The position numbers and the translations under genes were made by a program. From contig CAJTZE010000071.1 of assembly GCA_910584265.1 (NCBI GenBank), positions 1-6,603 of the forward strand: a stretch of 6,603 nt of DNA, in the 5' to 3' direction. Below are positions 1-4,907 of the stretch, piece after piece. Every line of letters starts with the position of its first letter. Within the stretch, counting starts at the first letter, position 1. The notes under the pieces were generated by a model, which saw only the letters and a list, made by a program, of their open reading frames with translations, did not search any database and was not told the DNA's origin. Origin of the DNA: an uncultured Dorea sp. Lineage in GTDB: Bacteria; Bacillota; Clostridia; Lachnospirales; Lachnospiraceae.

Positions 1-41
1 CAACTGTGATTACCAGAATTATTTGGTTAAATATCAACAGG

Positions 42-665
42 TCAGTACACTAGAATCTCCAGTACTAACTCCATATGTGGTCTGTCAGGATTCTTCTGAT
101 AGACATTTACATGGTTCAGATCCCCGCATCGGTTTGTAAATGCCGGAAACAGGAATCCACATTCCGGTTCTCCCGGCTCATATTCGCCGGAAAGCGGGCA
201 AATTATGCAGATTAGATATTCAAACATTTCCTCTGATTCTCCCAGCCGTTCTTTATCCGATGCTTTCGCCGGAATATCGTAACGGTCATGGAATACCATG
301 ATAGCATATTGGGAATCTTCGTGGTAACGCTCCATCACTACATCGTAGAACGTATCCATCAGTGCATCATTCTTCAGTCCGCATTCCTTCATGGCCATAA
401 GTAGCTGCCACATGCTTCCCGGTTTCTGTGCTTTTGCCACGAACTCATATTTTTTCAGATTCTTATTTGTATCAGAAAACGGCACCGTCTTTGCCAGTTT
501 CAGATTCTTCGCTCTGTCGGAACCGGACAGCTTCAGAAAATTGGTATTAAAGCTTCCGTTAAACTCCCCCTCCTGGTCTATGTAACACCCGGCCACCCTC
601 GTTATGGATGCCCGGGCCGGAGTCATCCGCCTGGTCAGTTCCAGCATGTCTTCCCTATTGATCAT
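42..665 (-). CDS. Short DUF4317-like protein, function unknown
   Basis: A 207-residue protein that I match by memory of sequence pattern to the DUF4317 family. The pattern includes an N-terminal TPARASITRVAGCY segment (about residues 15-28), a central GLKNDALMDTFYDVV segment, then SEEMFEYLICIICPL and CGFLFPAFTNR. Classical DUF4317 proteins are roughly twice as long; this one stops after the CGFLFPAF region. No coding continuation is visible past the stop (the frame meets another stop within five codons), so this is either a short mobile-element subtype or a C-terminally truncated copy; I favour the short subtype. No signal peptide or membrane segment is visible, so it is probably cytoplasmic. 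A GGGGAG ribosome binding site lies seven bases before the ATG. It begins 24 bases after the hydrolase-rhodanese stop codon and is probably co-transcribed with it. The biochemical function is unknown. Confidence 0.75.
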   Translation of the reverse strand: MINREDMLELTRRMTPARASITRVAGCYIDQEGEFNGSFNTNFLKLSGSDRAKNLKLAKTVPFSDTNKNLKKYEFVAKAQKPGSMWQLLMAMKECGLKNDALMDTFYDVVMERYHEDSQYAIMVFHDRYDIPAKASDKERLGESEEMFEYLICIICPLSGEYEPGEPECGFLFPAFTNRCGDLNHVNVYQKNPDRPHMELVLEILVY

Positions 666-689
666 TTTGGTCTCCCCTCATAAATTAAT

Positions 690-1004
690 TTATTCTACCA
701 GCTCCGGATAAGGCCAGTCCAGAATCCCGCCGAACTCCAGAACATTTTCGTATCCCATATCTGCAAGCTTTTGTGCCGCCTGTTTGCTTCGGTTCCCACT
801 CCGGCAGTATACCAAGATCTGCTGACCTTTATCCGGCAGTATATCCGGTTCACTTAAAATATCTTCATTCGGCAGACATACGGCGTTTTTGATATGTCCG
901 GAATCATATTCCTCCTGCGTCCGGACATCCAGAATAATCACATCCTCCTCATTATCCATTCTCTTTTTTGCTTCCTGCGGACTAATCTGCTCATAAGTCT
1001 TCAT
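690..1004 (-). CDS. Possible separately translated rhodanese domain (internal start)
   Basis: Inside the hydrolase-rhodanese gene, Met248 opens exactly at the rhodanese boundary (MKTYEQISPQEAKK, a normal start for a free-standing rhodanese). It is preceded by AGGAGG at 1010-1015, five bases from the ATG. Translation from here would give a cytosolic 104-residue single-domain rhodanese with Cys67 as the active-site cysteine, alongside the long membrane-anchored form. The site may be functional, or may be the fossil of two formerly separate genes whose stop codon was lost. Sequence alone cannot tell these apart. Confidence 0.35.
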   Translation of the reverse strand: MKTYEQISPQEAKKRMDNEEDVIILDVRTQEEYDSGHIKNAVCLPNEDILSEPDILPDKGQQILVYCRSGNRSKQAAQKLADMGYENVLEFGGILDWPYPELVE

Positions 1005-1745
1005 TGCTTCCTCCTGCTTCTGGTCCTTATGAGCTTCCATCATTTTCAAAATGGCCTCTACGGTCTGCGCCTGTTGTTCCTCCCGGCTTATCCCTGCAGC
1101 ATGGTCGCCCTTTTGCTCCCCGTAATTTCCAAACTGCGCATGGTTTCCTCCTTCTATGCAGACTTCCGCATAATCCACAGGCATGTATGCTTTCCCTTCC
1201 TCCATCTTCTCCATATTCAGAACACCATCCTCACTTCCATAGAGCGACAGGACAGAAAAGGAATCCGACTCCAGGCTTTTCGTCGGATATGCTGCCAAAA
1301 GCACCAGACCATTAAGACTCTCCAGATGCCCGGACGCATAGGATGCCGCCATTGCCCCGCCCAGAGAATGCCCGGAGAGATACCAGTGATCATATTCATA
1401 AGAATCCATAATCTTTTTCGCTTTATTTTGCCCGAAAAAAGCAAGATTACACGGCATTTTGATAAGGAAACAGTCAATCCCCTGATCTGCCAACTCACTC
1501 AATAGAGGAAGATATGCAGTATATTCTACCTTTGCACCCGGATAGAAAATCAATGCCGTCTCATCTCCCGGTCCATCCAGATACAAACCATCCGGCATCT
1601 CCGTTACCAATACAGAATCTTTTGTCAGCAAATATTCCTGTACATCCTCATCTGCACGATAGTAGCCATTTACATACCAGACACTAATGAGCATTATAAA
1701 AAGAAAACATATTAACGGAATACTAACTCTTTTCTTCCATTTCAT
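690..1745 (-). CDS. Membrane-anchored alpha/beta hydrolase fused to a rhodanese domain
   Basis: A 351-residue two-domain protein. Residues 6-27 form a hydrophobic N-terminal anchor or signal segment after a KWKKR start, so the rest is probably extracytoplasmic. Residues 60-240 are an alpha/beta hydrolase: nucleophile elbow GHSLGG with Ser127, likely acid Asp173 in GSEDG and likely base His202 in GGNHAQ. Residues 250-351 are a rhodanese domain with ILDVRTQEEY, GHIKNA and the active-site loop CRSGNRS (Cys314), which in this family carries a persulfide. The two domains are joined by a charged linker (HKDQKQEEA). The substrates are not predictable from sequence. An AAAGGA ribosome binding site lies about 13 bases before the ATG, rather far. 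A promoter is visible at 1783-1811, and the DUF4317-like gene follows in the same direction. The domain calls are firm; the functional coupling of hydrolase and rhodanese is inference. Confidence 0.9.
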   Translation of the reverse strand: MKWKKRVSIPLICFLFIMLISVWYVNGYYRADEDVQEYLLTKDSVLVTEMPDGLYLDGPGDETALIFYPGAKVEYTAYLPLLSELADQGIDCFLIKMPCNLAFFGQNKAKKIMDSYEYDHWYLSGHSLGGAMAASYASGHLESLNGLVLLAAYPTKSLESDSFSVLSLYGSEDGVLNMEKMEEGKAYMPVDYAEVCIEGGNHAQFGNYGEQKGDHAAGISREEQQAQTVEAILKMMEAHKDQKQEEAMKTYEQISPQEAKKRMDNEEDVIILDVRTQEEYDSGHIKNAVCLPNEDILSEPDILPDKGQQILVYCRSGNRSKQAAQKLADMGYENVLEFGGILDWPYPELVE

Positions 1746-1782
1746 ATTTTTATGTCAATCCTTTCCAGACAATACTTTTTTC

Positions 1783-1811
1783 ATTATACCCTTCTTTCTC
1801 TCCCTGTGCAA
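1783..1811 (-). promoter_or_regulatory. Promoter of the hydrolase-rhodanese gene
   Basis: On the minus strand a perfect -10 box TATAAT (1783-1788) is preceded by 17 bases and then TTGCAC (1806-1811), a partial match to the -35 consensus. The -35 box directly abuts the stop codon of the upstream CxxC protein gene (1812-1814). Transcription would start near 1776 and give a leader of about 30 bases before the hydrolase ATG. The shared repressor motif seen upstream of the XRE and CxxC genes is absent here, so this promoter may be independent. Confidence 0.6.
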
Positions 1812-2516
1812 TCATTCCTCCACCCGTTCCCCATTCTCCAGCACCGGCGCATAGATTCCGATGACTTCCAGTTCGTCTCCGTCCCATCCATCAATCTGGA
1901 CATAATAATCCCGTATGTAATGGGAGATGTAATGTTCTTGCAGAGAGTAAAGCTCCAGCGTCTGAAAATCCACCAGACATACGTCCCTTGCTCCGGATTT
2001 CTCCCCTTCCTCTCCATAACTATCCATGACCTCCAGCAGTTTATCCAGACAGGTCTGGCACAAATGGCTTTGCACTTTCTTCACGTCAAAGACGCTATTC
2101 TCGCCATATTCCACCGTAACTTCTGAGATTCCCCGTTCCGGATTCCGATCCGTCCGGAAGCTGCAGGCTCCTTCGGCACCAACGGTCCAGCCGGAACCGC
2201 CTCCGCCCATCCCGTCCAGATTCCGGATCTGCATATCCATTACATACCAGTCATTGACACAGATCACTCCCAGGTCGTCCTTTCCCCGGAACATGCTCAT
2301 CAGGCTCCGGTTATGGTTTCCGCACAGATAACATTCCTCCGGATTTTCCAGCGTACTGTCTGCCGGAGGCTGTTCCTGCCTTTCCCATGTTCTCCTCGTT
2401 TCCTGTTCTTCAGCCGGAAACTCCGGTCTCTTAACCTCTGCTAAAGCTCCTCCAAAATACATCCCTGCAGTAAAGCACAGGATGCCGATTCCAAATACTG
2501 CCTTGTTTCTGCTCAT
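1812..2516 (-). CDS. Membrane-anchored or secreted protein with two CxxC pairs, unknown function
   Basis: I do not recognise the family. The 234-residue protein starts with a single hydrophobic segment (about residues 5-26, preceded by Arg and Lys), which acts as an anchor or uncleaved signal. A polar, acidic and proline-containing linker follows to about residue 60. Two cysteine pairs come next, ECYLCGNHNR (Cys62, Cys65) and HLCQTCLDK (Cys153, Cys156), separated by a domain with a glycine-rich loop (GMGGGGSG, about 102-109). Two split CxxC knuckles can bind one zinc ion, or can be redox-active if the domain is outside the cell. The C-terminus (about 175-234) is acidic and tyrosine-rich. GGAGG lies four bases before GAGTATG-type spacing to the ATG. 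It lies between the XRE repressor and the hydrolase-rhodanese gene, and its upstream region shares promoter motifs with the repressor gene. Confidence 0.8.
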   Translation of the reverse strand: MSRNKAVFGIGILCFTAGMYFGGALAEVKRPEFPAEEQETRRTWERQEQPPADSTLENPEECYLCGNHNRSLMSMFRGKDDLGVICVNDWYVMDMQIRNLDGMGGGGSGWTVGAEGACSFRTDRNPERGISEVTVEYGENSVFDVKKVQSHLCQTCLDKLLEVMDSYGEEGEKSGARDVCLVDFQTLELYSLQEHYISHYIRDYYVQIDGWDGDELEVIGIYAPVLENGERVEE

Positions 2517-2546
2517 ACTCCCTCCATAATTCTAATAGATATAGTT

Positions 2547-2569
2547 CCAACGCTATCAGAATCAGTATA
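2547..2569 (-). promoter_or_regulatory. Promoter and putative XRE operator upstream of the CxxC gene
   Basis: On the minus strand TATACT (2564-2569) can serve as the -10 box, directly followed by GAT, and AGCGTTGG (2547-2554) lies just past the expected start of transcription. The same two elements, TATACTGAT and AGCGTTGG, occur upstream of the XRE gene (3048-3056 and 3019-3026). I see no good -35 box, as expected for a weak or activator-dependent promoter. The assignment as operator is inference from the repeated motif. Confidence 0.45.
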
Positions 2570-2650
2570 GCAAACACAAACAGCATTTTCATCATATATT
2601 GCCGTATTACCATATATTTCCAGTATTATAGTGCGTGCCTATTGTTTTCA

Positions 2651-2678
2651 GATAAAAATAACCTGCAAAGCACAGGCT
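2651..2678 (-). terminator. Weak intrinsic terminator after the XRE gene
   Basis: On the minus strand AGCCTG and CAGGTT can pair around a seven-base loop (with one G-U pair), followed by a T-rich run (ATTTTTATC). The hairpin overlaps the stop codon of the XRE gene. The stem is short, so readthrough into the CxxC gene is likely. Confidence 0.35.
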
Positions 2679-2997
2679 ATTCTCTTTCTTCCTCTATTAG
2701 AAAATCCAGAATCCGCAGGATCTTATCCTGTTTCTCTTTTGGAAGACTCTGAAGCTTTTCCTCCAACTTTGTGCACCGCGCCTTCCGCCCGACACGCAGC
2801 ACATCCAGCATCACATCATCCGCCGACACCCCAAGGACATTGATGATCCGCACAAGTGTTTCCAGTTTTGGAGTTTTCACTTCCCGTTCAATCGCTCCAA
2901 GGTAGTTCCAGCTGATCCCCACACGTTCTGCCAGCGCTTCCTGCGTCATTCCCGCCTCCTCCCGGCATTTCTGGATCCGTTTTCCTAATCCCTGCAT
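2677..2997 (-). CDS. XRE-family HTH transcriptional regulator
   Basis: A 106-residue DNA-binding repressor of the Cro/CI type. The N-terminal helix-turn-helix covers about residues 4-58: LGKRIQKCREEAGMTQEALA, then VGISWNYLGAIEREVKTPKL and ETLVRIINVLGVSADDVM, which shows the usual Q-x3-A and TP-x-LETL pattern. The C-terminal 40 residues are charged and helical (SLPKEKQDKILRILDFLIEE), typical of a dimerisation tail in short XRE proteins. I chose the ATG at 2995-2997 because GGAGGT sits seven bases before it; an ATG seven codons upstream (3016-3018) has no ribosome binding site and would place the Shine-Dalgarno site inside the coding region. The repeated motif CCAACGCT/ATCAGTATA in front of this gene and of the CxxC gene suggests autoregulation plus control of that neighbour. 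Confidence 0.9.
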   Translation of the reverse strand: MQGLGKRIQKCREEAGMTQEALAERVGISWNYLGAIEREVKTPKLETLVRIINVLGVSADDVMLDVLRVGRKARCTKLEEKLQSLPKEKQDKILRILDFLIEEERE

Positions 2998-3004
2998 TTG
3001 TTCA

Positions 3005-3010
3005 ACCTCC
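3005..3010 (-). promoter_or_regulatory. Ribosome binding site that fixes the XRE start
   Basis: GGAGGT on the minus strand, seven bases from the ATG at 2995-2997. It decides in favour of the shorter 106-residue XRE protein over a 113-residue version. Confidence 0.75.
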
Positions 3011-3018
3011 ATTTCCAA

Positions 3019-3056
3019 CCAACGCTAAAAGCGTGGATACCATTTCTATCAGTATA
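3019..3056 (-). promoter_or_regulatory. XRE promoter with putative operator palindrome
   Basis: On the minus strand TATACT (3051-3056) is a good -10 box; TGTTTG lies 17 bases upstream as a weak -35. Downstream, 3022-3034 is a perfect inverted repeat ACGCT-AAA-AGCGT, and the strand-specific 8-mer CCAACGCT (3019-3026, + strand) recurs at 2547-2554. CAACGCT also recurs at 3100-3106, exactly 80 bases away. The palindrome lies within the early transcribed region, where a bound repressor would block its own gene. It could alternatively act as an mRNA hairpin. Confidence 0.5.
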
Positions 3057-3162
3057 TTTGTTCCCGAAACCATCAAACAGTATCTACCAGAATGTGTAGC
3101 AACGCTTTTGGAACTGATACAAAATTGGCACAATAATTTCTTAAACTGGCACGGTTGTGCGA

Positions 3163-3191
3163 TTTACACCGTAAAAGTCATATGTTAAAAT
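3163..3191 (+). promoter_or_regulatory. Plus-strand sigma-A-type promoter
   Basis: TTTACA (3163-3168, five of six consensus bases), a spacer of exactly 17 bases, then TAAAAT (3186-3191, five of six). Transcription would begin near 3198, reading into the hairpin-rich region. No open reading frame with a proper ribosome binding site follows closely, which points to a structured RNA or a leader. Confidence 0.6.
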
Positions 3192-3221
3192 TGATATTGT
3201 CAAAATTATGTGCAGAAACAG

Positions 3222-3273
3222 CGCAGCAGTATCGGGGGCATTGCCTCATCCCCGGATATTGGCTGCGTTTTTT
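3222..3273 (+). terminator. Long imperfect hairpin with T-run (internal terminator or attenuator)
   Basis: CGCAGC (3222-3227) pairs with GCTGCG (3262-3267) and GGGG near 3234 pairs with CCCC near 3251. AGTATC and GGATATT give further pairing between them with small bulges. Six T follow directly (3268-3273). It sits only about 25 bases after the predicted transcription start, as attenuators do. Confidence 0.5.
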
Positions 3274-3320
3274 GCTGCAGGAGGTGAAAATAGATTTACA
3301 ACTTCATATGGAACCGTAAG

Positions 3321-3352
3321 AAGCAGCCTGTATTGACCGGGCTGCTTTTTTT
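3321..3352 (+). terminator. Intrinsic terminator
   Basis: AAGCAGCC (3321-3328) pairs with GGCTGCTT (3340-3347) around a short loop and runs into seven T (3346-3352). This is the strongest intrinsic terminator in the window and closes the candidate small RNA. Confidence 0.7.
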
Positions 3353-3361
3353 CATCACAAA

Positions 3362-3517
3362 TGCAGGAGAATACACCAGTGACGCATTCTCTGCACTGCC
3401 GGGAAATCCGGCCAGAGGCAGGAAACCTTCCTGAAACAGGAATAACATCCTTTTAATAAAGGATGCAGTTTTTCCGTTCCTGATCGAACGGCAGATTGCA
3501 GGAATCCTGATTTCAGG
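3362..3517 (+). repeat. String of six consecutive hairpins
   Basis: Six short inverted repeats follow one another almost without gap. They are: TGCA-G-GAGAAT/ATTCTCTGCA (3362-3395, one bulged G), GCCGG/CCGGC (3398-3412), TTCCTG/CAGGAA (3428-3442), CATCCTTT/AAAGGATG (3446-3465), CCGTTC/GAACGG (3474-3491) and CCTGA/TCAGG (3506-3517). A palindrome GGTATACC (3516-3523) overlaps the last. The fourth is followed by TTTTT (3469-3473) and may terminate transcription. No supported protein gene crosses this stretch on either strand. The arrangement suggests a folded RNA or recombination-related DNA; the function is unknown. Confidence 0.6.
3446..3473 (+). terminator. Possible intrinsic terminator within the hairpin string
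   Basis: An eight-pair perfect stem CATCCTTT/AAAGGATG with a TAAT loop is followed after three bases by five T. The offset between stem and T-run and the AT-rich inner stem make it weaker than the one at 3321-3352. Confidence 0.4.
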
Positions 3518-3657
3518 TATACCAATATGGAAATCGGCGGCGGGCGCATGACCGGGACAGAGACCACGGAAGATTCCGGGAACCGGGAGTTTGCCCTGTA
3601 CCATGCTGCCAGTCAGCCACCCGGATCAAACGACGAAAAACCAGTGACGGCAGAATC

Positions 3658-4422
3658 GTGGAAACTGTCCACTGTGACAATCCGTTATGTGACAGCCAGA
3701 TCCTGCGGAAGTTTGAGCATTTCGTGGGTAAGAAGGCTATGGATATCGAAGGGCTTTCCTTGGCTACATTGGAGCGGTTCTTAGAACTTGGCTACCTAAA
3801 TTCCTTTCAGGATCTGTATCATCTAGATCAGTACCGCGAGGATATTCTTGCACTGGACGGATTTGGAGAAAAATCCTATGAACGCCTCTGGAGCGCCGTT
3901 ACCAGAAGCCGGGAGACAGACTTCGTGCATTTCCTGGTAGCAATGGATATCCCCATGGTGGGGCGTACCAAAAGCCGTATTTTAAATAACGTATTTTCCG
4001 GAAACCTTCATGACTTTGAAGTCGCTGCTGTCGGCAGTTATGACTTTACGGCATTGGAGGACTTCGGGGAAACACTGAACCACAACATTCACACATGGTT
4101 TTCCAACGAAGAAAACTTGTGTTTATGGAAAGAATTACAAAAAGAATTAACATTCAAATCAAAGGAGGAACACATCATGAGAGAAGTAAAAGAGAATCCA
4201 TTTATGGGCTGCACAGTTGTTGCGACAGGAAAGCTTACACATTTCACCCGCGACGGCATCAACACAAAGATCTTGGAGCTTGGCGGAAAACCCGGAAGCT
4301 CCGTAACGAAAAAGACCGATTACCTGATCTGCGGGGAGAAGGCGGGAAGCAAGCTGAAAAAGGCCCAGGAGCTGAACATTCCGGTTCTGACGGAAGAGCA
4401 GTTCCTGGAGATGATTGCGTAA
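3658..4422 (+). CDS. ligA: C-terminal fragment of NAD-dependent DNA ligase (zinc finger, HhH, BRCT), probably a remnant
   Basis: The 254-residue reading is clearly the C-terminal third of LigA (normally about 650-670 residues). It holds the second half of the Cys4 zinc finger (HCDNPLC, 5-11), then KAMDIEGLS, the helix-hairpin-helix repeats (DGFGEKSY, about 67-74; IPMVGRTKS, about 98-106; LEDFGETLN, about 133-141), and a full BRCT domain (about 179-254, with GSSVTKKTDYLICGEKAGSK). The adenylation and OB domains are absent, so it cannot ligate DNA by itself. The same frame continues upstream to about 3592 with CPVPCCQSATRI, which resembles the first half of the zinc finger, and ligase-like residues in another frame (TTEDSGNREF) just before suggest frameshift decay. 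The nominal GTG start at 3658 has no ribosome binding site. Alternatively it is a mobile-element gene kept as a non-catalytic DNA-binding protein. Confidence 0.8.
   Translation: METVHCDNPLCDSQILRKFEHFVGKKAMDIEGLSLATLERFLELGYLNSFQDLYHLDQYREDILALDGFGEKSYERLWSAVTRSRETDFVHFLVAMDIPMVGRTKSRILNNVFSGNLHDFEVAAVGSYDFTALEDFGETLNHNIHTWFSNEENLCLWKELQKELTFKSKEEHIMREVKENPFMGCTVVATGKLTHFTRDGINTKILELGGKPGSSVTKKTDYLICGEKAGSKLKKAQELNIPVLTEEQFLEMIA
4161..4168 (+). promoter_or_regulatory. Strong internal ribosome binding site in front of the BRCT domain
   Basis: AAAGGAGG, one of the best Shine-Dalgarno sequences in the window, eight bases before an in-frame ATG at 4177, while the apparent start of the longer ligase fragment has none. 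In the long frame it encodes the linker KSKEEHI between HhH and BRCT. Confidence 0.6.
4177..4422 (+). CDS. Stand-alone BRCT domain protein from internal start
   Basis: Starting at the ATG behind AAAGGAGG, this gives an 81-residue protein (MREVKENPFMG through EEQFLEMIA) that is a complete BRCT domain and nothing else. The family features are present: VVATGKL at the first strand, TKKTDYLICG, the glycine-rich EKAGSKLKKA helix and VLTEEQFLEMI. BRCT domains bind DNA ends or phosphoproteins; in LigA the domain assists DNA binding. Because the upstream ligase fragment lacks a credible start, this short protein may be the only product made. It could equally be the normal second product of an intact two-start ligase gene in related elements. 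The zinc-ribbon gene follows 32 bases later. Confidence 0.5.
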   Translation: MREVKENPFMGCTVVATGKLTHFTRDGINTKILELGGKPGSSVTKKTDYLICGEKAGSKLKKAQELNIPVLTEEQFLEMIA

Positions 4423-4454
4423 TCAGCACTTATCACATAATAAGGAAAACAGCC

Positions 4455-4832
4455 ATGAAAGAAATGATCTATGAACTATGTCCGCACTGCAATGCAGAGG
4501 TTTCGGTCTTATGGGATACAGCGTCACAAGGGTATCTGACAAACTGCCCTTCCTGTGGTAAGCGCTTACTGCTCTGCAGTGAATGTGTAAACCGTGGAGA
4601 ATGTGACTATGAATCTGGTCTGTGCAGGCGGGTGCTAGAAACCATGTGGCGGGAGCTTTCTGATATACCTTTGGAGGTTCCGGACTCCGGAGACGAATTC
4701 TTTGCAGAATCATTTAAGCTGCAGGGGATCACGTTTCCGGCCGGAATCACGCGGACAGAACTCTGGCACTGGTTTGATGACCGCCATCCGAAAGGCGTGG
4801 CATATTTACTGTATGGATTACGGAAAGAATAA
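4455..4832 (+). CDS. Small zinc-ribbon protein with eight cysteines, unknown function
   Basis: A 125-residue protein. The N-terminal half has two zinc-binding units: CPHC (Cys9, Cys12) with CPSCGK (Cys31, Cys34), then CSEC (Cys41, Cys44) with Cys50 and Cys57. Paired CxxC knuckles like these are common in small proteins of Clostridiales conjugative elements, but I cannot name the family. The C-terminal part (about 84-125) is a separate conserved-looking unit with LQGITFPAGITRTELWHWFD and GVAYLLYG. AAGGA lies nine bases before the ATG at 4455. A frame running in from 4095 is open but upstream of this ATG it only reads the ligase gene out of frame. It is probably cytoplasmic and co-directional with the ligase fragment. 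Confidence 0.8.
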   Translation: MKEMIYELCPHCNAEVSVLWDTASQGYLTNCPSCGKRLLLCSECVNRGECDYESGLCRRVLETMWRELSDIPLEVPDSGDEFFAESFKLQGITFPAGITRTELWHWFDDRHPKGVAYLLYGLRKE

Positions 4833-4861
4833 GCAAAAAAATCATTAGATAAGAGAATTGG

Positions 4862-4891
4862 AAGGTATGGCCTGATGCCATGCCTTTCTTT
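4862..4891 (+). terminator. Intergenic hairpin with T-rich tail
   Basis: AAGGTATGGC (4862-4871) and GCCATGCCTT (4877-4886) form a ten-pair stem with one G-U pair and a five-base loop, followed by TCTTTTT. It lies between the zinc-ribbon gene and the next small gene and may end transcription or protect the upstream message. It overlaps the approach to the next ribosome binding site (AAAGG, 4896-4900). Confidence 0.5.
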
Positions 4892-4907
4892 TTGGAAAGG
4901 AAACATT

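Larger units (their letters stand above)
3198..3352 (+). ncRNA. Candidate structured small RNA or attenuated leader
   Basis: A transcript of about 155 bases is bounded by the promoter at 3163-3191 and a clean terminator at 3321-3352. Inside it lie a long imperfect hairpin followed by six T (3222-3273), a strong GGAGGTG site (3280-3286), and CAACTTC (3300-3306), which can pair with GAGGTG and hide it. GCAGCC at 3323-3328 can pair either with its own terminator partner (3340-3345) or with GGCTGC at 3261-3266 in the first hairpin. This is the layout of an attenuator with competing structures. A 42-codon frame (3208-3336, starting MCRNSAAVSG) also spans it but has no ribosome binding site. It does not match a riboswitch class that I know. 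Confidence applies to an RNA element being here, not to its class. Confidence 0.45.

Noticed and set aside
894..1505. Plus-strand 203-codon frame opposite the hydrolase-rhodanese gene
   Set aside because: It is the antisense of a gene with two clearly recognised domains, and its translation is rich in His, Leu and Cys without any motif.
2431..2613. Minus-strand 60-codon frame starting with a hydrophobic segment, overlapping the start of the CxxC gene
   Set aside because: It has no ribosome binding site at its start, its second half only reads the CxxC gene out of frame, and the likely promoter at 2564-2569 lies inside it, so it would not be transcribed from that promoter.
3126..3160. Sigma-54 type promoter (TGGCAC with downstream TGC)
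   Set aside because: For the second TGGCAC the GG-to-GC distance is one base short of the required spacing, and the first lacks the TTGC part; a sigma-A-type promoter lies just downstream.
3208..3336. 42-codon frame starting MCRNSAAVSG that spans the two hairpins
   Set aside because: It could be a leader peptide, but it has no Shine-Dalgarno site and a predicted untranslated leader of only about ten bases; I kept the RNA interpretation and note the frame there.
3362..3517. CRISPR array or REP-type repeat
   Set aside because: The hairpin stems all differ in sequence; there is no repeated unit and no regular spacer.
3296..3604. Minus-strand frames of about 70-100 codons across the hairpin string
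   Set aside because: No ribosome binding site, low-complexity mix of residues, and the open frames follow from the palindromic composition of the region.
4095..4454. Upstream extension of the zinc-ribbon gene to a start at 4095
   Set aside because: The added residues are the ligase/BRCT gene read in a second frame; the ATG at 4455 has a proper ribosome binding site and starts the zinc-binding unit directly.
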